A stretch of 64,000 nt of DNA, from the NCBI GenBank assembly GCA_947311845.1, contig CAMZMU010000096.1, positions 17,461,833-17,525,832 on the forward strand, given 5' to 3'. The notes below the pieces were generated by a model that was given only the letters and a program-made list of their open reading frames with translations, did not search any database and was not told the origin of the DNA. Made by a program: the position numbers and the translations under genes. Shown piece after piece: positions 12,739 through 24,859 of this stretch (its first letter is position 1; each line of letters starts with the position of its first letter). This DNA is from Poa pratensis (Eukaryota; Streptophyta; Magnoliopsida; Poales; Poaceae).

Positions 12739-14218
12739 TCTATTATATATTAAAAGTAGATGATGGGCTAACCAAAAATTAGAGAAATCATCTAGAAATT
12801 ACCACAATAATTAGAAACATCTGGCCGTCTAATTGATCCACCGAGAAAATATAACCACTCGATCATCCGGAGATGAAACTTAAAGAGATTTACCCACCTC
12901 TGCCACGCGTAAGTATTTTTATTCCCGTGTAAATAACGTTTCGCTGAAAAGAAATAGAACCCTGATAACCTCTTTCCAACGCATCGATGGATGCCTACTT
13001 AGGTCAGACGCGCCGCCGGCAACAAGATTAGCTAGGAGCCGGAGAGCTTATCCTCCCTCCTCGGCCAGCAGTCCACGCGCGCGGCCGATGCAGAAAAAAC
13101 TTCCGATCGACCGGAGATGATGCTAATCTAGCGACCTGCAGATCTTGCAGATCACGCACGGCCTGCTTGCATCATCGTGCCTGATCGCCGATCAAGCTGA
13201 GGAAATTCCGATCCATGAACTCCATGTATCCAGAACTAAGGGAACTTGAGAAGAAGTACGTCAGTGCGACCGGCCGTCCGAGCGCCCAATTCCCAAGGCG
13301 GAAGTATGATGGAAATCTATACGATCGATCGAGCTCTACTGATGAATGAAGGCAGCAGATCAAGAGGCGTACCAAGATAGCTACATATCGATTCGTCTTG
13401 TAGCAGATTGGAACCTGCAACACACACCGACACACGCGAAACATAGGAAGCAAATCTGGCTTGATTTGTTGGTCATTTAGCTAGCAACGCTCAGGTAAGA
13501 GGCAGGTATTACTTTTCTGGATATACGTACAGTTGAGGGAGGGATTATTTACATCAATCTATAAAATTTGGTGCTTAGAGAAATATGTCGGTTGATTCTC
13601 TTATCGTCATTCTATTTTCTGTCAGTACTGTCCTCTTCTTGGTTTTTGACTCGCCCGAGAATCAAGCTGATTTGTTGCGTGATCAGGTAGAGATTCAAGG
13701 CTACAAACTTGCGGTGCTGCTGCGGTCTGAGTAGTGCTGATCGGTGGAAGTTGCATAAATATAAGTTAGCTTTGCAAAGGTCAAATTTAGCCTTAGCTAC
13801 TTATTTCCCCATCAGTTAGATAATATACCTTTGTAACCATGTAATTACGCAGGTTAAGCTTCCAATTGTTTACAGTATTATTTATTTTTTACCATATTTT
13901 TAGTTTAAGAGTATTTAGTTAAGTCGTTTATCTCTGTTTTTTGTATGGCAACATGGTAATGTACATCCATTTGTCCAGATATATAGGTGGCGCAGCTATA
14001 CAATTAGTTTAAGAAAATTAATATAATGAGTTAAAATATAATACCAATAACACGATATTGTAAAGCATATTCGTGCTCATCCGCTCGACTATTTTTGTAA
14101 GTACCACTGAAGTTCGGGAACATAGTAGCTATGTAGTCAGAGCATAATTAACCTACAGTGAATGAAGTCTGGGATAATCCATTTTTACAAGATAGTTTCC
14201 CGTTCTTTTCATCTGCAG

Positions 14219-14310
14219 GGGTATATGATTCGGTCAAATATGGAATTCATTCAGTTGCGCATAAAATAGATGAGTTGAAGTTGGAGATATCCTTTTACTT
14301 GGTCGCTTGA
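14219..14310 (+). pseudogene. Exon-like fragment in Helitron (possible gene capture)
   Basis: A pyrimidine-rich tract and CTGCAG acceptor (AG at 14217-14218) precede an open segment reading VYDSVKYGIHSVAHKIDELK and ending TGA at 14308-14310. I do not recognise the protein. Helitrons often pick up host exons, so capture is a reasonable inference, but the piece is short and could be chance. Confidence 0.3.
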
Positions 14311-14606
14311 GCGAAGAATTTAAAAGTTTCCATGCCTTCAGTAAGGGGTTTTAAAGTCTGGAAGAAATATATTATTACAATGTGCGGTATTCATGTCACT
14401 AAACACCTGTGAAACCAAAAATAGTGATAGAAGTTTAACAGACTAGACAATATCATGTGTCATGTACTCAAACTCTCAACGTGATCTATATTAGTACCAT
14501 GCAAGAGCACAGATGCATAGATGAGATCTAGGTGCAGCTGGTATGCCTCTCGATTGTCTGGTCGTCTCCCAATTTATTTTTGTGTCTCCACATGCATGCT
14601 TGCCAG

Positions 14607-14721
14607 GGACAAAATTAACAAGATATTAAGTGAAGGCAAGTACACACTCCAAGCTAACACAGGGCTGAAGATACCGGCCGGCCAACCGTACACGGCGTCA
14701 GCAGCAACTTGCTGCGCGTAG
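14607..14721 (+). pseudogene. Second exon-like fragment in Helitron
   Basis: Follows GCTTGCCAG (acceptor AG at 14605-14606) and reads DKINKILSEGKYTLQANTG to a TAG at 14719-14721. The end of the segment is GC-rich, unlike its A/T-rich surroundings. The protein is not recognised. It may be a terminal exon of a captured gene; chance cannot be excluded. Confidence 0.3.
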
Positions 14722-15932
14722 GCAGGTTGTTGATCGATTCGCTTGCTGTTCCTTGCATCTACACATTTTATTTCGATGGTTTGCGTTGAAAAAATTGGAA
14801 ATCTAACTATACATTTATCGATATCTTACTTTCTTTTGTAATAATAACATGAACATTTATCCTGCTAAGGCCTCAGACAGTATGACACCCACACCGCTGA
14901 ACGTGCTGACTACAAGAACTGGGGCATGGACAATCAAGATCAAAGTTTTAAGGCTTTGGGATACAATTAACTTATTGACCAATGACCATATTAGCACTGA
15001 TACGATTTTAAGTTCTAAGCTCAGACGTGGACTACAAACAGAACAACCTTAAATGGTGAAATAGATATACTATACCCAATGGAATTTGTAAATAGCTTAC
15101 CGATCCATGGAATAGCAAATCATGAGCTAAAACCAAAGGTATGTCTACCAGTGATGCTCCTACGTAGTATCAACCAAAGTGTCGGGTTATGCAATGGTAC
15201 AAAGATGGCAAAATGCAACTTAGGAGAAGATTCATCGAGGGAAACATAATTACAGGAACTCATGTGGCAAAAAAGGTATATATTCCAAGAATAGTTATGT
15301 CACCAACATAATCAGCATGACCATTCAGTTTTAGAAGTAGACAATATCCTATTTGGATGTGCTTCGCTATGACAATCAGAAAAGGCCAGGGACATAACCT
15401 CTAAACAAGGTAAGATTATATGTGCCTTAACAAGTTTTCACACACGCACAACTATATGTAGTATTCTCGAGAGAGACAAGAAGAATAGGCTACGAGTAAT
15501 GTTCAGTGAGAAGATAGAATAAAAGATGATACTGTCAAAAACACATTCTACAAAGAAATTTTCTAAAGGTATGGCAAAATGAGAACATTTTTATATTGCG
15601 ACTATAACTAAAGCATCCTACAAACCTTTCAAAAAAATATCATGAGAAAACTTATTATATACATGATAGTAACTTTCAGTCCAAACATATGACTTACATA
15701 TATCTACAAGTGGCGGACGCCAAGTTGAACTCGATCGGTTCAGGTAACAAACGTCACCGTGGTCCAGCCATAAATCAAATAAATTCTATTACTTTTACCC
15801 CTACAAAACTATTAAAAAATGTAAAAATAACTAAAAAAATCATATTACCTCTTAGTATTCAGTTATATGCTTCTTAATAATATTACCAATTTATGGTCCA
15901 TATAATAAATAATAAATGACCATAAAGATGTT

Positions 15933-15963
15933 GCCCGCGCATGTGCGCGGGCCACTGTGCTAG
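15933..15963 (+). terminator. Helitron 3' terminal hairpin and CTAG
   Basis: GCCCGCGC / ATGT loop / GCGCGGGC, then CACTGTGCTAG. This structure terminates rolling-circle transfer in Helitrons. Confidence 0.88.
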
Positions 15964-16699
15964 TTCTCATAAAGATAGAGAAATTCATGTGCAAGATCCA
16001 TGCTGTTTCGTACGGTGGTGAGCATGATCAATTGATTTGTAATCTTGATCATAAAGGAATTTCTTAAAGTGTGAAATTTTAAGATCAAAACAAAATAGTC
16101 AAACTTGATTGTTGACAAGTTGAATTTGATAAAAATTCAATTGACTCCAATTAAGATGAGAATTCTCCATAAGGTGTATTTTGAAGAAGTTACTTCAAAA
16201 AGAGAGAAATGCTCATGATGTAAGAGTTACATTGGAAAATCTTATAAGTATAAAGAATAGGACAAGGTTAGATGACAGAATTTTCTAAATTTTGTACATC
16301 GCATTACAAGGGGATGTTTATGAAAAACATAAGGCTATATTACGAAAACTACAACAAGTAGCAAAGACAGTGGGAGCGTAATAACTTCCAAATGAAAGGT
16401 TGTCGGTTCATTAAATGAACTAGGTGTGGTTCTTTACAAAATAAACAACTAATTGTGAAAACAATAAAATTGTGTTCTTGGGTAAAGTGCCAGATGCTAC
16501 AAGTGATCATATGATCAATTGAGGTTGTGCATGAAAGATGTATTTCTTTGTGCATAAAAGAATAAAGTTCACATAGCCCCAGAAGGGACTAAACGGACAA
16601 AATGTCAACCACATAAGAGTAAGCATGAGAAACACCAAACATCAGTTAAGATGTTAAACTTATGCAAACTAGACATTGTCAGTTGTGCAAGTGGGAGAC
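15964..16699 (+). other. Decayed copia pol region, right of Helitron, with polypurine tract
   Basis: A/T-rich with no usable ORF; the continuation of 10903-12738. It ends in AAGTGGGAGAC (16689-16699), the polypurine tract that primes plus-strand synthesis directly before the 3' LTR. Confidence 0.6.
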
Positions 16700-18200
16700 T
16701 GTTGGATGTATGCCCAAAAGGCAATGTATTTATACATCTGATTCATTAATTATGATTTGTATTCTCTATGCTATAACTACGGTGATTTCTGAATACGTGA
16801 TTTAGAGGAAAGCTCACTCGCACGTGTACAGAATATGAACACGTAAAATATACCCTAGTTCTTTTACGGACTAATTTGTTGATTGCTAGATGACACTGCT
16901 TTCCTAGTCATGGACATTGTTTATGTCAGCATCAATGAGTGGCATATTATTGGATAATAATATGGCTGGGTAAACCCAAGTTCTGGTATGCTAAGAGATT
17001 CCGTTAAAATGCCTTTTTGTCCTTAGCTTTATCACATTAAGGTTATTATATAACATGTCCTGTAACCGTGAGGTTATTAGGGTTATGCATACTGGAAGAG
17101 TTACTTTGGTACTGTCAACACCATGGCCGTAACTGGGTGGTAAAACGGCAGTCACTGGGTGACTTCAAGGTGTGTGTATATCCTAATGTTCTGAGATGGG
17201 AAATTACTCCTCGGTGATTAGAGAGATACGCCCTGGGCCCTCTCGGTATTATAAGGTATCCAATATGTTCTGCAGACAATGCATGGTGAAGCTACACCGT
17301 GTGGGATATCATAATACAGAAATGAGTAAAGGGAACTTACCGGTTAACGAGATAGACAAAGATGTAATGAATCAATGATTGATTCATGGTATCATGCACA
17401 GATCTATATCTCGGGTGAAGTTTTGGTATCGCGAGTAATGAGAATGATATATTAAATAGCCAGCAGGTTCAACAGAGTGTCTTCGCATAACGGTAGCAGT
17501 TATTCAGGTCGTCCACGGACCTGACCCTGGCCGGTGATTGGATATCCAATTATAGCTACACGTTATCGAACATGTAGGGTGGACACGCTTAAACTAGGAT
17601 TGGTTAGTTGTGTATTATGGTTGGTCTGGAACATGGAGAGAGTATCACCGGCATAGTGTCTGCGTGATAGATATGGTTTTATCGGAGAGATTATATTGTG
17701 ATAGAAGCTGCTATCACGGTCGGATTTATTCCAAGGGTTTATAAAGGATGGAAATATTTATCCAAGAATTTTGTCGGTGGACACTGGGTGTCCCGGATCA
17801 TGTAAAAGTATTTTATATGATAAGTAATTAATTTTAGGAATTTTCTGTAAAAGGAAAATGTTTATTTGGAATTAATTAGACAAAAGAATTAATTAATTAA
17901 TTAAATATTGGAAAAATATAAATAAAATTGGAGCCCACCATGGGGCTACCAAGATGGGCCCTAGGGCCCACCAAGGTAGCCGCACCACCTAGTGGTGGTG
18001 GTGGACCAAGGCGCCATGAGAGGGGAGGCTCCCCCCAGCCGAAACCCTAGTGGGCCTTGCGGCCCATGGGGGGAGGCGGTGGCAGCCAAGGGCGGCCAGC
18101 CTAGGTGGGCCCCACCCGCCTAGGTTGGTGCGACCCAGGGCAGGCCCCACCCGGCGGCGGCGGTGGTAGAGGCGGTGGGGGAGGGGAGTTGGAGTCCCAC
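16700..18200 (+). repeat. Copia 3' LTR, truncated (about 1.5 of 2.16 kb)
   Basis: Starts TGTTGGATGTATGCCC right after the polypurine tract and follows the 5' LTR to GTTGGAGTCCCAC, then switches abruptly to E1 sequence at about 18201. The lost part would contain the TATA box and the LTR end. Confidence 0.88.
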
Positions 18201-18449
18201 TATTCATAACGCCTTGGCCGCACTCGAAAACTCGGGGGACTGCGCCGCACAGGTTCTGTTATTCATAACGGCTTGGCCGCACTCGAAACACTCGAGGGCT
18301 GCCACCCACATCATCCCGTACAAATGAGAAGTTATTTCTGAATAAACTTACATACAATTGCCAATAGGCACCACATTAACTTACAAATACCCGCGCACAA
18401 CCGCGCCAAGTCAAGCATTCAACCTACTCTACAGGTTCTTCTTTTGGAT
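18201..18449 (+). other. E1 3' region resumes after copia deletion junction
   Basis: E1 non-coding sequence. A ~30-bp motif built on TTCATAAC(G)CTTGGCCGCACTCGAA occurs twice (about 18203-18230 and 18260-18290). The missing E1 integrase end and the missing copia LTR end meet here. Confidence 0.6.
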
Positions 18450-18748
18450 CTACCAGGAGCTCTGTCTCCCTCTCAACCTGAGCAATGATGCTGCTCGCCG
18501 GACCAGCAGTCGCCTGGTAATGCTCTTCCATTGGTACAGGACCACCACCAGGCAATGGTGGCAGGCCCCTGGCAATCTTACCCAAGTCAAGGTGCGACGG
18601 TTGACTCGCACAAAGGCAAGCGCTACAGTGGCTCCGCCAACAAGCTGATCTCGAACAAACTTCTTGATCGCTTTGCCATCACGAAACCTTTTCATCAGCG
18701 CTGCCAAACCTTGTGGCTGCTCATTCAGCGGGAATAAGGCCTGGTGCA
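18450..18748 (-). pseudogene. E1 antisense gene 2, 3' part (continues from 55632)
   Basis: The minus-strand reading HQALFPLNEQPQGLAALMKR then GKAIKKFVRDQLVGGATVAL ends with a stop at 18450. This looks like the C-terminal block of the antisense proteins of Tat elements. Its 5' part lies 36.9 kb away at 55632-56132. If element A and one CTCGC copy are removed, the frame runs straight through the joint (...ALARVHQALF...), with no base gained or lost. The function of these antisense proteins is not known. Confidence 0.7.
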
Positions 18749-18753
18749 CTCGC

Positions 18754-19296
18754 TGTCGGGGGAATACCTAATGGATTAACCCGCTGCTCACCGAGTGGAA
18801 TGCGGCTTATCATGAGTTCACGGCCACACCGTCAACGGGCTTGCACGAAGATGGGCCGACCCAAGATCATGGCATAATAAAGGAAAGATCTAGAAGATTG
18901 GAGATGACTTGGCTTGGAAGACACGAAGATGACTAGTCTCCAAGTTGGACTCCGGCTCACGCTTTCCTAAAGGGAAACGCTTTCCTTATAACCTCGCGAT
19001 CCTCCGGGTATATAAGGAGGGCTCGCAGGACGTAGAACCCGAAGCTTTCAAGTTATAAACCCTAGAACTAGAGGCGATTCGACACAGCGGATCGCAACCC
19101 TTGTAACACCATATACATATCAATTCCAATCTAGGATAGGCAGGAAGTAGGTCTTTACCTCGCATCGAGGGGCCGAACCTGGGTAAACATTGTCTTCCTC
19201 GTGCCCTACGATCTTAAGCTCGGAGACGCTTGACTCGCGCAAGTCCCACACTTACGAAGTCATCGCTATGACATCTGCCGTGACAAACCGACGACA
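18754..19296 (+). repeat. Element A 5' LTR
   Basis: TGTCGGGGG...ACGACA, 543 bp, with TATATAA at 19009-19015. Primer-binding site TAGCGCCCACCGTGGGGCC follows at 19299-19317. Confidence 0.92.
19009..19015 (+). promoter_or_regulatory. TATA box of element A 5' LTR
   Basis: TATATAA, also at 55339-55345 in the 3' LTR and, on the opposite strand, near 39842-39849 and 48380-48387 in the two B LTRs. Conservation in all four LTRs supports it. Confidence 0.65.
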
Positions 19297-19298
19297 GT

Positions 19299-19317
19299 TA
19301 GCGCCCACCGTGGGGCC
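19299..19317 (+). other. Element A primer-binding site
   Basis: TAGCGCCCACCGTGGGGCC two bases after the LTR end. It has the Tat-type form seen in E1 and B. Confidence 0.7.
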
Positions 19318-19360
19318 TGCGGTTAAGAGCGTCACGTTCCGCGCTGGATCTATTGTAGGG

Positions 19361-21368
19361 ATGGAGGATCTCGTCGTCGGTCAAGTGAAGACGGTCAACG
19401 GCGTTGCTTTGATTGATGATTCAGAGTGGGGGCCGGAAGCAGATTATGTGCAAACTGGTCACGTGATCCCGTTCAGCGACATCCATGTTTTCATCGGCCA
19501 CCTCTTCAATTCACCAGCAGGTTCAGATCGGGAAATCGACTCGGAAGAAGAAGTCGCCGGAGCTCTAAGTGGAGAAGAAGAAGGATCGATGGAAAGTACG
19601 GACCCGCAAGGATTTGGATCTATCATCCCCACATTCGAAGAAGACTACATGAGTCGCACCCCAGAAACCTCCTCAGCCTCAGATAAGGAAACGATCCTAA
19701 CTGGGATATACATGGCTGGAGGAGTAGGCGTTTCAGGAACCGCGGGAGAAGTCGAGAGACCGGCACCTCCCAACAACCCGTTGCTCGTTCCGGTGTCAGC
19801 CGAAAACGCCGTCGTGCGGGCAACAGAGATCGAAGCCGCTAGGACCGAACTCCTATACGAAGTCCAGAGGATGGAAGCTGAGCGCAATCGACTCACCCAG
19901 GAGGACCAAAGGATTCAGGAGGAGCGCCGAAGGATAGCGGCCAACGTTACACACGCCGCGACTCAAGTGGAAGAAGCTAACTCGCAAGCTCGGGCTCGCG
20001 CGATTCATCCGACGGTGGAGTTTCCACCTACGCCTGCCGCCGCCGGTTTGCCAGCACATGGAGAGGTAGTCCCTGCCATAAGGACTTTAGGACCATTGGC
20101 CAATGAAGGGGTCAGGTCACCACCATCGCCGCGACCGAAGAGATTCCACACTCCACAAGGACATTACTCCAGCCCTGTGGATAATGTGTATGCAGCGACC
20201 AGTATTTTAGCCCAGATAATGCCAGTCGGGAATGACCCAGTCAACACCGAGGCATGGCGTGCCATAGAGATGTTGAGCACCGCCATCTTACAACAAGCAA
20301 ATATGACAGAACGTGGAGGGCGGTTGCACTCTGCCCCATGTAATAATAGGGCAACAGTCGAAGGAAGCATCTGTAGTAGGCCGCCGGAAAATAGCTCAAA
20401 TACTGCGCAAAGGCAACAGGCGCAAGCTAACGTGCCAACAAGGGTACAAGTCGCAGAAGCCCAAGGCACCGCGTTGAGAGAGCAGGCGCGGTCCGTAGTG
20501 CTAACCCCTCGACAAACGCGTCGACGGCCTTGTCATCGTGACTTAAGGGGGCAGCGTGTTTTAGTGAAAAGATTTGGTCAGAACCTTTCCCGGAAGATTT
20601 TAAAGGGCCACGCAAGGTGGCAAATTACAATGCAAGCATGGATCCTACCACATGGCTGAATAATTATGAGATGGGAATGAGCATCCTGAACGCCTCAGAG
20701 GAGATATGCGCAAGATATCTGAATATGATGTTGGAAGGCGCGGCTCATATCTGGTTACAGAACCTGCTTCCCAACTCCATAAATACGTGGGAAGAGATGA
20801 AGGAAGCATTTATGAAAAATTTCCAAGGAACATGCAAGCGACTTTGCACCATTGAAGACATGGAAAGATGGATCCAGAAAGAAGGGGAGTCAAGTCGCCA
20901 CTGGATGAGGCGAGTCGCAGAGATAATCCATTCATCAGACAACATACCAGCGAGTTTTGCGGTACTGGTGCTAGAAAAGAATTGTAAGTTCGAGACACTC
21001 ATTCACAAGCTGGGACGCATGAAAGACAAGGTCAAGAGCATGGGAGAACTGATGGATGCTGCCAACAGATACGCCAGCTCAGACAAACTAAAGATGCCTC
21101 TGACGGCGAGGCGGAAAGCAGTATAGCAAAGAGCAAGAAGAACGGAGGCAAGACCCAGCATCATAACAACACCACGGATGGCAACAATAATAAAAGAAAG
21201 AATGAAGAGGCAGGCTCAGGGCTCGTTGCTAACACCAATGCCAGATTCAAAAGCCATCGAAGAAGGACCCGCGGTAGAGGCTTCCGTCCAATCAATTTTG
21301 CGGAGGTCTTTCATCGACCAAGCGATCTTCATACAGGAAGCGATGGACGACCGACGGACCACACCAAA
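19361..21368 (+). pseudogene. gag: Element A gag, first part (continues at 33398)
   Basis: I take the start as the ATG at 19361 (MEDLVVGQVKTVNG) because the upstream in-frame ATG at 19190 lies within the LTR. An acidic region is followed by a coiled coil with Glu/Arg-rich heptads at about 19810-19990 (TEIEAARTELLYEVQRMEAE). The frame breaks near 20610, after which the gag domain is clear (20617-21110: MDPTTWLNNYEMGMSILNAS, MLEGAAHIWLQNL, MKNFQGTCKRL, ESSRHWMRRVAEIIHSS). A further break near 21110 precedes an Asn/Arg-rich tail. The Tekay element enters at 21369. Confidence 0.85.
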
Positions 21369-24300
21369 TGTAACAGCCCAAAGCTGAGAACCTAAAAACC
21401 CGAGTAAAATTTTCGTTTTTGTGTTGCATTGCATCATAGCATCCATTTTGAATTGCTAAACACAGAAAACAAATGGTTGGACACCACTTAAAAACCAATG
21501 CCCAAACTTGCTCTAACAAACTTCACAACAATGAAAGCATTCAACTTGCAAAATACAAATACTTGACATCTAATATTTGTCAAGGAAGTTCCTAGAGTTC
21601 AAAACAATAATTTTCAATTGCTCTAAATCTTCCAAATGAGCAACATTTGAATTTAGCAATAATGCCTTAATCGAACCCAATGAACAAATGTTGTCCAAAA
21701 CAATTTATTTGGCAACGCCAAATTTTGTGGTGCTTCTACTTGTTAGTGGGAGGCTACATGATTTTTCCAGATTTTTCTAAAATGCTTTAGTGCCCTAATA
21801 AAATCCCCAACACCACAGGTTTTTAAAAGAAAACTGGGAAGGACTTGTTGGTGATGGAACAAATTGGGCCAGGGGGCTCTTTGCAATTTTGCCTTCTTCT
21901 TCCTCTGTAGCGACCGGAAGCTCACGCTCCCGCCGAACCAGCTCGGCGCCGTGCTCTCCCCTGCTCCCCCTGGACCGCGTGAAGAGAAGAGCAGCACCCC
22001 GTGACAGCCCTCTGCTTCCTCCCCCGAATTCTCCCCGTTTTCCTCTCTCCTGCGCCCTGCCATGGCGGAAACCTAGCCGAGGTCGCCGCCGCCTGTCGCC
22101 GTTGATTGAAGCTCCTCCGCGCAGATCGAAGCTCACCAGCAGCTCCGCCAGGTCCTCTTCCCCTTCTCCGCCCGCGGAATCGAGCCAGGACACCGAGGAT
22201 CGACGCCGCGATCCTCTTCCTCTCGCTGCCATCCGAGCTCCGCCGCGGAAGTTTTCGTCGTCATCGAGCCATCCCCGACACCGCCGTCTTCTTCTATGTG
22301 CTGAGGGTGAGCACGACGACCGCCTGAACCCCATCTCCCTTTCCCCCCCTCGCACTAGCTTGCGCTCCACGCCGTAGCATCGTCGCCGTAGCCTCGTCGC
22401 CGTGGAGCACGACTGGACGTGGAAACGGCCTGGGCTGGGCTGAAAGTCGTCTTTCACGGGCTCCTAGCCAGCCTTGGGGCCGGCCCAAACCGGCCTGGAG
22501 GCCGTTCATCTCTGGAACGAGGCCGGCCTTTCTGCCGGCCCAGACAGGGCTGAGGGCCGGAAGGCTCTGTTACCAGGCCGGCCTGCTAACCGGCCCAGAC
22601 CGGGCTGGAGGCCGGGTTGACTGTTTTTTTTTCCAGTTGTTCCTGTTTGCATTTCCCTCCTTTTGCGCTTGCTTCCCGATCCCCCCTCGCACGTTAGGGA
22701 CATCGACTCTGACGATTCGACTACTTCATCCCTCTCTCTCGAATTCGAGTAGATATTTGTTATTGTTGTTGAATTTAATCTAATTAAAATCACATAATTA
22801 AAAGGGGAAATTATAAATATCATAACTTTTTATCGGGACCTCAGAAAAATGTGTTCGATATACCAAAATGTTCAAAAAAACATGAATCATCCAGAATCAT
22901 CATCATCATGCATATTTGATCACAATTACAATAATGTACTCTTAGTAGTATTAGAATCATTAAGTTTTAATATGGGGTTTATTCCAAATAATGCAATAAA
23001 TATAACGGGGACCCCATTTAATTTGTTGGTCATGATCAATGCTTTTAGGGTGCATTTAAAATGTCATGTCATCATGTGTTTGCGCATTGCATATGTTAAG
23101 CATGTGTGGTGTTTGATTGTTCCCTTCCGGTGTTGTTTGTGCATCGGTAGATCAAGGAGCTGAAGTGCCACCCCCGTATCGTGACGATCCCTACTACCAG
23201 CCGTATCAACAAGGCAAGCGTACCCCCCCCTCTGAGCATGTCTTATCCTATTTTCCGCAAATATTTTGTCCACTATAATATTGCATGCGGTTCCAAATGT
23301 CAATTTGTTTTGGATTAGAGTATCCTATAGTTGCATTAAGTTTCCGATGCCACTACCTGTTTCCCCTCCTATTATCCATAGGTTTGTATTGTTGGCCTGA
23401 GATACTTAGCTATGCAATGTTGATGCTTAGCCATGCTTAGTTAAATGTTCCGTCGTCCGATGGATATTACATGTTGGAAACAGGTGACGAGATGTTACGA
23501 TGATGGTGGAGAAATTGTGGTGACAGGTAATAAAATGCTTAAAGGTGGGGATGAGAGGCCACTGTGGTTGTGGTGCTTTGTCTCGTTCTCGCCGCCTAGG
23601 TGCGAGTTCTTTACCTCTTGAACCAAGACTGAGCGTGCAACCATGCGTGAGGCCTATGCAATTGCAGGAACCCTCATAGACTAAATAACTCGAGCGGGAC
23701 TAGCCAGGGTCCTCTAGTTTGAGCTTCCATTTGCGCGTGCGTGATGATGGTGGTATGAACTGGGATGAGGATGGTGGTGTTAGGAAAATGAGTTGCCACG
23801 GGGCAGGGTGTTGGGGCACCTCTGCTCCGTCCTCACTGATGATCCTGGGTTAGACCTTAATGAGGGAGAAGTCGACACCGCTCCCACCCAGCCGGCTCTC
23901 CAAGGAAGAGAGCTAAAAGCTAGGTAATGGGCCGGACGGTACGCGTGGCAAACATTGTACACCCCTGCAGGGTTAAATCTTTTCGAAAAGCCGTGTCCGC
24001 GGTTATGGACGAACTTGGGAAGTGAAGGTAAGACATAGAATAACTTGAACGGAATGATTAAAAACTGAGTACTAAAGGTACCACTCAAGAATGTAAGGTG
24101 ACTTCCTCGAGGGTGATTCGGGGAGGTGCCTTCGTAGAACAGGTGCAGTGGTTGATGAAGGTTGATGTTGAGAAATGTGATCAGAAGAAAAGAGTCACTT
24201 CTCACCTCTTTTAGAAACATTCTGATTAGTCGATGCCATTGAGTTATGTTTTCATAAATAAAATCAGCTTTATGCAAAACAGCCATAAAACCTTGAAAGC

Positions 24301-24856
24301 CTCATCGAGCTAAAGCTCTATATATAATCTTGCGAGTTCGTCGAACTCAACGTCGTTTGTTTTGTTACAGAGGAGGACTTCACCGACCTCGAAGGTGGGT
24401 TCTTTGTGGACGTCGACGAGTAGTCTGGGGTTCCCAGGTGGCAGCTTGGGACATCCCGGAACAGCTGGCGTGGATGTTTATCTGTAGGCCTCTTAGGCCA
24501 TATTTGGATCTTGTTGTTTAGAACAACTTAATTCGCTTCCGCATGTTGTAATGTTGGGTCTGTGACCTCTGGTTGTAATTTGCTATCTTTCTCTATTATA
24601 AGAGTTGAACTATAATGCTTTGTGTCGTAGAGTCTGTGATGTGCCAGTTGTTCCACAAGTCTTGATCTCTCTATTATACATTGAGGGTTGTGCCTGTGTT
24701 AAGGCATCAATCGGGGTGTTGCGTTGCCGATGATCCATTCCGAGCAACGCCTGCCAAAGGTTTTGGCCGGGGATTGGTAAACCCGTAACCTCCGGTTGTA
24801 TCGCTTAACCGGTGACACACAGCATCACTGTATAACAGTCGGGTCGGGGCGCCACA
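21369..24856 (+). repeat. Tekay 5' LTR (3488 bp)
   Basis: TGTAACAGCC...GCCACA. Contains a coding-like GC-rich block (about 21880-22380), GGCCGGCC-rich imperfect repeats of ~55 bp (about 22460-22620) and a TATA box at 24319-24327. The rest is A/T-rich without supported genes. Open frames inside it occur in both LTR copies and are not genes. Confidence 0.92.
24319..24327 (+). promoter_or_regulatory. TATA box of Tekay 5' LTR
   Basis: TATATATAA in GCTCTATATATAATCTTGCG, repeated near 32852 in the 3' LTR, about 530 bases before the LTR end. It is a likely transcription start region. Confidence 0.5.
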
Positions 24857-24859
24857 AGT

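Larger units (their letters stand above)
12739..15963 (+). mobile_element. Non-autonomous Helitron (3225 bp)
   Basis: The 5' end TCTATTATATATTAAAAG is the usual plant Helitron start (TC...). The 3' end is a perfect 8-bp stem hairpin (15933-15952), then 11 bases ending CTAG at 15963. It sits between A (12738) and T (15964), the standard Helitron target, with no target duplication. No Rep/helicase ORF is present, so it needs a helper. It interrupts the decayed copia pol. The interior holds a GC-richer block (about 12960-13490) with GATCGATC-like motifs and two exon-like pieces, possibly captured host sequence. Confidence 0.85.
6542..18200 (+). mobile_element. Copia-type LTR retrotransposon (decayed interior) in E1 integrase
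   Basis: Long direct repeats at 6542-8698 and 16700-18200 both begin TGTTGGATGTATGCCC. A tRNA-iMet-type PBS lies at 8703-8714 and a polypurine tract just before 16700. The LTR start resembles Angela/BARE elements (an impression only). A copia-like gag with zinc knuckle is readable; RT, integrase and RNase H are unrecognisable. The right LTR lacks its last ~650 bases and joins E1 sequence at 18201, so the right target duplication is gone; the left flank is GGAAG. A Helitron interrupts the interior. Confidence 0.88.

Noticed and set aside
18203..18290. Duplicate TTCATAACG.CTTGGCCGCACTCGAA as a target duplication or CRISPR-like repeat
   Set aside because: Only two imperfect copies within E1 non-coding DNA, with no element between them.
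19190..19360. In-frame ATG at 19190 extending element A gag upstream
   Set aside because: It lies in the LTR and the extension crosses the primer-binding site; the ATG at 19361 is the sensible start. The matching ATG in B (48206) is rejected for the same reason.
21795..22457. Long open frames on both strands in the GC-rich part of the Tekay LTR (also 30325-30994)
   Set aside because: Low-complexity Arg/Ser/Pro-rich reading in several frames at once, typical of GC-rich DNA. It is not gene-like.
22849..23163. 104-codon open frame MCSIYQNVQ... in the Tekay 5' LTR
   Set aside because: It recurs in the 3' LTR (31382-31693), lies in untranslated LTR sequence and has no domain.
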